A stretch of 64,000 nt of DNA, from contig CAVWMS010000001.1 in NCBI GenBank assembly GCA_963756185.1, forward strand, positions 682,001 to 746,000, in the 5' to 3' direction. This stretch comes from DATAXI01 sp963756185. GTDB lineage: Bacteria; Verrucomicrobiota; Verrucomicrobiia; Chthoniobacterales; Chthoniobacteraceae. A program made the translations under genes and the position numbers. A model generated the notes under the pieces. The model was not told the DNA's origin. It did not search any database and saw only the letters and a program-made list of their open reading frames with translations. Below, piece after piece: positions 57,995 to 64,000 of the stretch (positions are counted from its first letter, which is position 1; the number at the start of each line of letters is the position of its first letter).

Positions 57995-59021
57995 GAGCCG
58001 TCAATTTTAGCCGGCTGCTTCCGCCGGTCACGTACCAAAACTGCCCGGCGTACTGCGGGAGCACGACAGACCAGTCCATGATTGATTTCCTGAACGCCCC
58101 CCTCACGGTGTACGCGAACAGGAAGGAAAAAAGAATCACCCTTTTCTTCTCCTCCAGGCTCCGCGCCGAATGAGCGGGGAGGAGCGCCAGTGAGGCGGCA
58201 ACACCAAATTCAGCCGGCGCGAAGGCTCCCAGTATTCTCCCTGCCCGACAAATCATCGAGTGAGCCGTTCTTTGTAGCGCGGGTGCCCGCCGGCAGGAAT
58301 CTCCTGTCCGTGTACGCTTCCTTCCTGTTCCTCTTTACGGTCCTTGCAGGCGAAATTTCTTTGAATTTCAAGAGGAATGAGGCCGATCACAGTAGGGTCG
58401 TGCTGGATATCTACAGAGCGAAGGCCTTCGAAGCCAACGTCCGCGATTTCAGGGCGAGGACCGAGCCAGGGGCAAATTGCACCGCGAACGCAACGCTCTC
58501 GCAAATCGTATACATGCGACTCCGCCATGAGCCGGCCGCCGGTTTGCACGGGCTCGACGCGGGCGGAAGCACGGCCCTGTCGCGGGAAGTCTCCGCCTCC
58601 AATCACTCCCCGTCCGAAAAATCGCTGACCACCGCGACATCCGTCTCGCTAGCCTCATGGAATGGCACCTGCCATTGCTGCGAAATCGCAACCCTATCGG
58701 CCCCCTTTTCCGGCGCAACCGTGCAATCTGCACGGCAAATCTGCCCCATCTCGCAATCAAGGTCAATCAAGCCCAATCAAGGTGAATCAAGGTCAATCAA
58801 GGTACTTTCACCCCCCGCTACCCGAATCCGCCCCCGAAATCCGCCTCTCTCTCCACCCCTCGCCGAAGCCCGCGCACCCGCCGTCTCCGTTCGCCCCACG
58901 CTCCCCAGGCAGCCAAAACCATTTCCCTGATCGAGAATGGAAACCTGGCCACAAAGACCGAAACGCTACTGGCCATTCGGCCGCAAGCGGCTCATCCGCT
59001 GTGTCAGCCAGTAAGCCTCCT
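57995..59021. other. Intergenic accessory DNA with repeat copy 1
   Basis: About 1,000 bases. 57995-58600: several minus- and plus-strand open frames exist but none resembles a known family; the left part is where the methyltransferase body should be. 58616-58905 is a repeat whose second copy is at 60311-60722. The stretch 58905-59021 holds nothing recognisable. Confidence 0.5.
58616..58905. repeat. Mosaic repeat with CAATCAAGGT tandem units (copy 1)
   Basis: Contains AAAAATCGCTGACCACCGCG near the left end, then CGCAACCCTATCGGCCCCCT, a run of CAATCAAGGT/CAATCAAGCC units (four to five), and CCGAAGCCCGCGCACCCGCC at the right end. Nearly the same order and sequence occurs at 60311-60722 about 1.7 kb downstream. 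Confidence 0.7.
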
Positions 59022-59249
59022 TCATTTAGCCAGCTCGCGCAGCGCGTTGCGATACCGGCGGTTCAAGCTCTCGAAGACCGCCATGGACCTGGCAAACTCC
59101 GGATTGCCTGCCGTCAGGCGCACACCGTCCTGCGCCTCAGTCAAGGTCACCGTGTCGCCCTCTTCCAATTTCAGATGCGCCAGCGCTTCCTTCGGAAGCA
59201 CGAGGCCCACCGAGTTGCCAATCTTGCGGATTTTGAGTTGCAGCGTCAC
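59022..59249 (-). CDS. AbrB-family antitoxin-like protein, without visible toxin
   Basis: 75 residues from GTG (complement 59247-59249). KIRKIGNSVGLVLPKEALAHLK is the AbrB/MazE swapped-hairpin DNA-binding signature (with V-G-N-S-V-G), followed by an acidic tail FARSMAVFESLNRRYRNALRELA as in Doc-partner antitoxins. The gene that should follow downstream (a Fic/Doc toxin) is not there; instead the repeat region begins. Orphan, possibly a remnant. Confidence 0.7.
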   Translation of the reverse strand: MTLQLKIRKIGNSVGLVLPKEALAHLKLEEGDTVTLTEAQDGVRLTAGNPEFARSMAVFESLNRRYRNALRELAK

Positions 59250-59414
59250 AACCCCAAGCGTAGCCACGGATGTTATTACGTCAAGTCGCCGCGCCTCTCG
59301 TACTTTCACCAGCACCGTGCCATTCTCTCGATGGCAAGCTTGGCCAGCCTCGGACAGTTCAACCCGTGACCAGTTTCCGCAAATCGTCAGAAATCCAGAA
59401 ACCACCCTCATTCT

Positions 59415-59831
59415 TTAGTCGCCCCACATCTCCGCCGCATCCGTAATGAGTCCCCGGTTTCTAGCTTCGATCAAAACGCCGATAAGCCCCACAACATTCA
59501 AGCCAAGACTCCGCGCCGCCGACCGGCCCAATCGTTCGTCCATTAAAACGAGACCCGCTCCTATTTCCCTGGCGAGAACGATTGCTTCAGCTTCTCCGGC
59601 GCCGAGATCGTGCTTGAGAAGGTTCACCCATGCCGAGTCCTTGACCGTCCGGCGTTCAATCCAACTGGCTGCCGCGATGTCGGACGATCCAGGTTTTTCT
59701 CTTTCGGCCTCGACCACCTCCTGCCAAACCGCATCCGGCAAAAGTAATTGACCGAAGAACGTATGCAGAATATCGAGCCGTCCGATGCGGCCCATGGCAA
59801 TAAGCGGAGAGGAATCCGCTACAACAATCAT
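59415..59831 (-). CDS. DUF3368 PIN-like toxin
   Basis: 138 residues. PIN nuclease fold: VADSSPLIAMGRIGRLDILH (first Asp), WQEVVEAEREKPGSSDIAA, and GAGEAEAIVLAREIGAGLVL with acidic residues, then LMDERLGRSAARSLGLNVVG. Probable RNase toxin. Start overlaps the stop of the UPF0175 gene (59828-59831), the common antitoxin-toxin order. Confidence 0.8.
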   Translation of the reverse strand: MIVVADSSPLIAMGRIGRLDILHTFFGQLLLPDAVWQEVVEAEREKPGSSDIAAASWIERRTVKDSAWVNLLKHDLGAGEAEAIVLAREIGAGLVLMDERLGRSAARSLGLNVVGLIGVLIEARNRGLITDAAEMWGD

Positions 59832-60085
59832 GAGCGGCGCGAAGCGGCCAGCGCCGCGCTGTCCTTGAGTGCGTCCTCGACGCTGTAATGCGGCCCGATC
59901 TGCCTGGCTGCCAACTGCAATTGGAACCGGCCCACAGGCATCTCCGCAACCTCGGCGGCCTTGCCCATCGAAAGACGGCCCTGCGAGAAAAGCGCGATGG
60001 CCAATTCCAGTTTCGCATCCTGGACAGTCATCCGCGCCGACTCCAAGGCATCGGCAGGAACTTCGATATTCATGCTTGCAGGCAT
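59828..60085 (-). CDS. UPF0175 antitoxin-like protein
   Basis: 85 residues from ATG complementary to 60083-60085 (MPASMNIEVPADALESARMT); ATG at 60073 would give 81. Helix-turn-helix-like ALFSQGRLSMGKAAEVAEMPVGRF is the UPF0175 signature. Pairs with the DUF3368 toxin that follows. Open frame continues upstream to 60175 but that extra part looks non-coding. Confidence 0.75.
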   Translation of the reverse strand: MPASMNIEVPADALESARMTVQDAKLELAIALFSQGRLSMGKAAEVAEMPVGRFQLQLAARQIGPHYSVEDALKDSAALAASRRS

Positions 60086-60120
60086 GGCCGCATAGTACGC
60101 CGCAGCGTGCTCAAACACAA

Positions 60121-60210
60121 CGACGTTTACCCGCCTCGTTGCGCGGAGCGCTTCGGGCGCGTTTACCCGCCTCATTGCCCCGCACCGCGGGGCTTTGGGT
60201 GCGGCTCACA
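60121..60210. repeat. TTTACCCGCCTCA...CCCCGCACCGCGGGG repeat
   Basis: GTTTACCCGCCTCATTGCCC and CCCCGCACCGCGGGGCTTTG match the sequence directly after tRNA-Leu at 55470-55520 with few changes; CCCCGC/GCGGGG is a hairpin. Copies therefore flank the island. Confidence 0.55.
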
Positions 60211-60310
60211 ACTCCCCCGGGCAAGATCCAGCGGGACGGCCCACAATTCATAGCTTGCAAGCATCAGCCCGCCCTCGATCAACGCGCCGCTTGCCAGACT
60301 CCCCGCCCGA

Positions 60311-60722
60311 AAAAATCGCTAACCACCGCGACATCCGTCTTGCTACCGTCATGGAATGGCGCCCGCCATTCATCTCGAAATCGCAACCCTATCGGCCCCC
60401 TTTTCCGGCGCAACCGTGCAATCTGCACGGCGTATCTGCGCCATCTCGCAATCAAGCCCAATCAAGGTCAATCAAGGTCAATCAAGGTACTTTCACCCCC
60501 CGCCGCGCTCATGCGCAGGTCAAAAGCCCCGCAATTCTACGTATATCTGGTTGCGCGCCTCGCTCCGCTCAAAACGTTGCGGGCGGGGCCTGCCCGCCTC
60601 GCTACGCCGGAGGCGTTGCGGGCGTGGCGGATCAAAAACCCAACCCGGCCCAAAATTCCCCCCTCCTTCGCCCCTCTCTCCACCCCCCGCCGAAGCCCGC
60701 GCACCCGCCGTTCCCGTTCCAG
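60311..60722. repeat. Mosaic repeat with CAATCAAGGT tandem units (copy 2, with ~120-base insert)
   Basis: Starts AAAATCGCTAACCACCGCGA, has the CGCAACCCTATCGGCCCCCT block and CAATCAAGGT units, then an inserted GC-rich block of ~120 bases, and then the CCGAAGCCCGCGCACCCGCC block of copy 1. Between copies 1 and 2 lie the toxin-antitoxin genes. The region 60176-60733 has no gene. Confidence 0.7.
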
Positions 60723-60733
60723 GCATGAAATAC

Positions 60734-61528
60734 TCAGGTCAACTCGCGAATGTAAGCCGCTTCGGACTGCGCCTGCTCGAGGGTGGCGGCGAGATCGAAC
60801 TTGTCGACGGGGCAAATGCCGATGGGAACGAACTCGAGCGTGCCCGCCACGTCCGGGGGAAGCTGGGGAACAATGCGATCCCATGGGAGGATGCCGTCGC
60901 GCAGGCGGGCAAAGGAGCGGTCGGGATTTCGATTTTGCAAATGAACATGGCGGATGAATGGCTGCTCGATGGCGAATTGCCGCAACGCGCTCTCAGCCTG
61001 GAAAACGGTGGGCTGGTAGAGCAGGCCAAGCGTGGGGACATTCAAATCGCGGACGATTTGAGTGATGAGTTCCGGATCGTCGGCGAGCGAGCCGTCGTGG
61101 GTCTCGAGTAATATCTCGATGCCGGGGAGGCTGGCGATAAGTCGCTCGAGCCGGGCGATGAATGTCGCAAGCGCCTGCTTGTCGTCCGGCTTCATGCCGG
61201 GCCCGGGAAAGATGCGGACCTTGCGGAACCCATAATACTGGATGCGGGCGCGCATTTCCTCGATGGCTGCAATAACCTGGTCGCAGGTGGATACGTTGGG
61301 ATTCAGGTTGAGATAGGAACTAAGTATCTCGGGGATAAGATCGAGGGATTTGAATGCGGCAAGGATCTCCGCGGAATGGGAGGTTTCTATAAGATGAGGC
61401 TCGAATACTTCGATGCGCCGAAATCCCGCGTCCGCTATGTGGGGAAGGAGCCCCGCCAGGCTGTGGGATGTGCGCTCGGGCGTCCATCGGGCCGGCTCGA
61501 TGGCTATGGTATGGAAAAGGAGTTCCAT
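60734..61528 (-). CDS. TIM-barrel sugar isomerase/AP-endonuclease-2-like protein
   Basis: 264 residues from the ATG complementary to 61526-61528 (MELLFHTIAIEPARW). Beta/alpha-barrel pattern: FRRIEVFEPHLIETSHSAEI, FRKVRIFPGPGMKPDD, IEILLETHDGSLADDPELI, FIRHVHLQNRNPD and PDVAGTLEFVPIGICP, with the metal-site residues expected at the strand ends (Glu in LLETHD, His in HVHLQNR). Probably an isomerase or epimerase acting on a sugar or hydroxypyruvate; substrate unknown. Its stop lies beside repeat copy 2. Confidence 0.75.
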   Translation of the reverse strand: MELLFHTIAIEPARWTPERTSHSLAGLLPHIADAGFRRIEVFEPHLIETSHSAEILAAFKSLDLIPEILSSYLNLNPNVSTCDQVIAAIEEMRARIQYYGFRKVRIFPGPGMKPDDKQALATFIARLERLIASLPGIEILLETHDGSLADDPELITQIVRDLNVPTLGLLYQPTVFQAESALRQFAIEQPFIRHVHLQNRNPDRSFARLRDGILPWDRIVPQLPPDVAGTLEFVPIGICPVDKFDLAATLEQAQSEAAYIRELT

Positions 61529-61791
61529 GGAGGATTTACGACGGCCAGCGGGGAAGGGCGGGGATGCATCGTGCTGGAAGCGATGATTGTGAACGAAGCT
61601 AGGAGAAAGGTAAAGAATGGTCGGGGAAACAAATTGGCTAAGGAGAAAAAGAAGAGTTGGACATGCCTGAGAAGGCATATACCAGAGGCGATGACCTTGT
61701 CGCGCTCGCGTGCGCGAATGATTGCGTTGGCAGCAGGGCCGGGATTATCGAATATATGCACCCCCCATCTATGAGCCCCCTCAATTTCCCC

Positions 61792-62640
61792 ATGCGTTTC
61801 ATTCACTCCCCGGTCACGCGCACGCTCCTCGTAACGATTTCACTGGCCTGGTGCGGCATTGCTTACGGCGGCGAAATCCACGACGCGGTGAAGGCCGGCG
61901 ATGTAAAGAAGGTCGCCGCGCTCTTGAAGAAGCATCCGGATTTGATTTCGAGCAAGGATGACCATGGCGACACGCCGCTGCATGTCGCGGCGGCGATTGG
62001 ATCGGCTGATGTCGCCGGGCTGCTGCTGGGTCACGGCGCGGATGTCAATGCGCGGGATGCGGATGGCGACACGCCAATGCACACGGCGGCGGGTGCGGGT
62101 CAAACAAATGTCGCACGGTTGCTGCTGGATTTCGGAGCCGACGCCAATGCGAAGAACAAGGATGGATGGACGCCGCTGCACTTTGCCGCGGTTCGCGGTC
62201 AGGAACCCATGGCGGAGTTGCTGCTGCTGGCGCCGAAAATCGACATCGACGCGCAGGGTGCCAACGGCGACACGCCGCTGGACGTGGCGGCAGCGGAGGA
62301 TAATACGGAGGTGGTGCAACTGCTGCTAAGTCACGGAGCGAATATCAATGCCACGGATAAGATCGGCAGGACGCCGCTGCACATCGCCGCGGGCGAGGGG
62401 AACAACGACCGGGTCGAGATGCAACTGGACAAGGAGGCTGATTTTGCGGGCAAGGACAATCCCCGCTGGTTGCACTCCGGTGCGTCGAAAAGCTATGTGG
62501 ACCTGGTGAAGTTACTCATCGCGGACAAGGCGAACGTCAACGCCGGGGATAACTACGGCAGGACGCCATTGAACGCGGCGGAGCAGTATGGCCACAGCGG
62601 CGTGGTGCTGTTGCTGAAAGAGAGCGGCGCGCAGGAGTAG
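61792..62640 (+). CDS. Secreted ankyrin-repeat protein
   Basis: 282 residues from ATG 61792, where the signal peptide begins (RTLLVTISLAWCGIAYGG); upstream in-frame ATGs at 61756 and 61771 are less likely. Six to seven ankyrin repeats, e.g. GDTPLHVAAAIGSADVAGLL, GDTPMHTAAGAGQTNVARLL, GWTPLHFAAVRGQEPMAELL and GRTPLNAAEQYGHSGVVLLL. A protein-binding scaffold of the periplasm or surface; partner unknown. Confidence 0.85.
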   Translation: MRFIHSPVTRTLLVTISLAWCGIAYGGEIHDAVKAGDVKKVAALLKKHPDLISSKDDHGDTPLHVAAAIGSADVAGLLLGHGADVNARDADGDTPMHTAAGAGQTNVARLLLDFGADANAKNKDGWTPLHFAAVRGQEPMAELLLLAPKIDIDAQGANGDTPLDVAAAEDNTEVVQLLLSHGANINATDKIGRTPLHIAAGEGNNDRVEMQLDKEADFAGKDNPRWLHSGASKSYVDLVKLLIADKANVNAGDNYGRTPLNAAEQYGHSGVVLLLKESGAQE

Positions 62641-62685
62641 GAAGCCGCCAAATCAACCGGCACATTTTACCAACCGGAAGCTCAA

Positions 62686-63513
62686 TCAACCCGGGTCGAG
62701 AATGACGCTGTCACCGCGGCGGATGGCGCCTCCTTGAATGACCGATGCGTAAGCGCCCACGCGCGCCTGGTTATGAAGGGCGGCGGCTTTCAGGATGCCG
62801 TTATCCTTCGGGAGATCGCCTTGGGAGAGGGTGGTCATGACACATCGGAAACAGGGGCCGGTGACGCGCAGCTTGACTTCCTCCCCAATGATCAGGACGC
62901 GTTCGTTCCAGCCTTGCTCGGGGAAGCCACTCAACTCCGGCATGGTGCGGATGACGATGTTAGGCCGGAAACGGCGAGCCTCGAAGCGCCCGCCAGGGTA
63001 TTCGGTGCCCAGCTTGGATAAGGTCGCGGTGGTCAGGAGATGGACGATTCCCACATCGAAAAACGTTTCGGTGGGCATGGCTTCGTCGGTGACCTCGTCG
63101 CGGCGGGCGAGTCCCTCAATGTCGGGCCAGTATTCCTCGAGGCTGCCGGCGGCGGGGGCGCCGGAGAGAAATCGGACGGGCTTGGCCAGCGTGGCTGTGA
63201 GCCGCGATTCTATGGCGGGGTCGTTGGTGGTGACGGTACTTCCATCGGGAAAGACAATGCGGGCCGGCGGCAGCGGCCCCTCGCCGGGCAGCACGTCCGT
63301 GAATGCGGCGCGAAACTCGAACAGGCTCGGCCATTTCGATGGGTTCTTCGCGCTGGCGATCTTACCCGTTTCCGCATCGGCAATGGCAAAGGCGCGGTCG
63401 CCTTCCAGCCCCTTCGGGCCAATCCGTGTCGAGTTGAGTTCCTCGCCCATCATGGACTTGACCGGGTAACGATGGAGCGCGGCGATTGATCCTACCTTGA
63501 GTGATAGATGCAT
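62686..63513 (-). CDS. MOSC domain protein (MOSC_N plus MOSC)
   Basis: 275 residues. N-terminal beta-barrel (VGSIAALHRYPVKSMMGEEL, typical MOSC_N) then MOSC core with FRPNIVIRTMPELSGFPEQG, and the conserved Cys motif RVTGPCFRCVMTTLSQGDLP. MOSC domains carry sulfur or bind the molybdenum cofactor; here possibly a molybdenum-dependent N-hydroxylated-compound reductase partner. Ends 46 bases from the ankyrin gene, convergent. Confidence 0.82.
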   Translation of the reverse strand: MHLSLKVGSIAALHRYPVKSMMGEELNSTRIGPKGLEGDRAFAIADAETGKIASAKNPSKWPSLFEFRAAFTDVLPGEGPLPPARIVFPDGSTVTTNDPAIESRLTATLAKPVRFLSGAPAAGSLEEYWPDIEGLARRDEVTDEAMPTETFFDVGIVHLLTTATLSKLGTEYPGGRFEARRFRPNIVIRTMPELSGFPEQGWNERVLIIGEEVKLRVTGPCFRCVMTTLSQGDLPKDNGILKAAALHNQARVGAYASVIQGGAIRRGDSVILDPG

Positions 63514-63556
63514 TTCTTTGAGTTACTGGCTAAGTACGAATCGGCCTCGAAAGGCT

Positions 63557-63602
63557 GCCGCCGGCGCTGGCGCGCACGAATTGGCGCGCTCGCGCCGGCG
63601 GC
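63557..63602. terminator. Large GC hairpin between permease and MOSC genes
   Basis: GCCGCCGGCGC (63557-63567) pairs with GCGCCGGCGGC (63592-63602), 11 base pairs, with an inner GCGCGC pair in the loop. No T-tract follows. It may slow or end transcription from the upstream minus-strand permease gene; terminator role is possible only. Confidence 0.4.
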
Positions 63603-63619
63603 TTGAACCCAACGCGTCT

Positions 63620-64000
63620 TTAGGCTTCGGTCGCCAGCATTCCAGGGGAATGCTGGGAATGAACTTCGTCCCGGATCTCCTTGAGGCGTTCCGGTGCCTG
63701 GAATCTGAGCGCCACCACGCGCACCCCTCCGATCGCCAGATACAGCAGGAAGGCATACGGGAAGTAATTCACCGGCGCGGTTGGCACGGGATAAACGCTG
63801 CCTATGGCGGGTATCAGCAACATAACAAGCCCCGCGACGCACCATACCGTGTCCCTGGCTTTCAGTTCGGCACGCTTCTTCAGGAAGAACGGCGCAGCCA
63901 GGGTGACAAGGGCGTAGGCGCCCACGAAACCGAAGGCGCCCATGGTGCCGGCGTCGTTGAATTCATCGAGCACCTCGAGCTTAAAGACCGGCATCTTGAA
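63620..64000 (-). CDS. APC-family amino acid permease, C-terminal part (5' end outside window)
   Basis: At least 126 residues; the frame is still open at the right edge (F-K-M-P-V-F just before the ATG at 63994), so the rest of the permease lies beyond. Visible: EVLDEFNDAGTMGAFGFVGAYALVTLAAPF, a transmembrane span, then RAELKARDTVWCVAGLVMLL and APVNYFPYAFLLYLAIGGVR, ending in a charged cytoplasmic tail. Matches the C-terminal helices of the APC superfamily. Confidence 0.7.
   Translation of the reverse strand, partial: FKMPVFKLEVLDEFNDAGTMGAFGFVGAYALVTLAAPFFLKKRAELKARDTVWCVAGLVMLLIPAIGSVYPVPTAPVNYFPYAFLLYLAIGGVRVVALRFQAPERLKEIRDEVHSQHSPGMLATEA

Noticed and set aside
58190..58930. Plus-strand open frame of 246 residues in the accessory island
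   Set aside because: Runs through the repeat block, so part of its sequence is the antisense or frame product of a repeat; no motif found.
55388..60730. Integrative element with attachment sites at tRNA-Leu
   Set aside because: No integrase gene and no second copy of the tRNA 3' end was found inside the window; island boundary remains undefined.
63557..63602. Firm call of an intrinsic terminator
   Set aside because: Stem is strong, but there is no T-tract on either strand, so it is listed only with low confidence.

Overview
The window is a high-GC bacterial chromosome segment with short gaps and many four-base start/stop overlaps. It looks like Verrucomicrobiota (or a close PVC relative). 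Pointers are a surface protein whose N-terminus carries an EPLESRIAPA motif like the planctomycete/verrucomicrobial LEPR-type motif, a pseudopilin ending in a YADGHA-type tail, a DUF1573/rhodanese/MauE cluster, and the phoH-pgpH-ybeY gene order. This is inference from gene content; no rRNA gene is present. One tRNA gene, tRNA-Leu(GAG), is present.

Layout. 1-5.3 kb: end of a GT-C/TPR membrane protein, a DUF2442 protein, a membrane protein divergent from a secreted caspase-like peptidase, a Gly/Tyr/His-rich secreted protein and a periplasmic retropepsin-like protease. 5.4-12.6 kb: thrS, a secreted protein, an MFS exporter, then a coupled run of an inositol-monophosphatase-like gene, a DUF374 acyltransferase and folD. 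12.6-19.6 kb, minus strand: an operon of unknown membrane protein, pseudopilin, ABC ATPase and ABC permease; a DUF1573, rhodanese, MauE-like and MBL-fold set; and an unrecognised gene pair. 19.7-24.3 kb, plus strand: an AsmA-like protein, a TacA-TacT-type toxin-antitoxin pair overlapping a serpin, and a clear intrinsic terminator. 24.4-33.8 kb: tandem-ACT protein, ANTAR response regulator, class A PBP, scpB-pheA, HNH endonuclease, a 909-residue beta-solenoid-like protein and an Lrp/AsnC-type regulator divergent from gltB. 34-44.3 kb: gltB, a gap holding a 173-bp fold-back element, a transglutaminase, and a glycosyltransferase fused to an alpha-helical domain followed by a GH130 glycosidase/phosphorylase. 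44.4-55.1 kb: PadR regulator with its membrane partner, hypothetical proteins, phoH-pgpH-ybeY, a second GT-C/TPR protein, and clpS-DUF2017. 55.4-60.7 kb: an accessory island after tRNA-Leu with a GIY-YIG gene, a truncated DUF4238 gene, two DUF488 genes, a probable dual-OB protein, a DNA-methyltransferase tail, a UPF0175/DUF3368 toxin-antitoxin pair and duplicated mosaic repeats. 60.7-64 kb: TIM-barrel protein, ankyrin protein, MOSC protein and a cut-off APC permease.

A dominant feature is that many conserved genes (thrS, folD, the class A PBP, gltB, phoH, pgpH, ybeY and others) are broken by single-base indels, often in short G/C or T runs. Each can be read through by changing frame once or more, so I annotate each as one gene and treat most breaks as probable sequencing or assembly error. 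The most interesting accessory content is the five-gene DUF488/dual-OB cluster, truncated at both ends, and the fold-back element after gltB.
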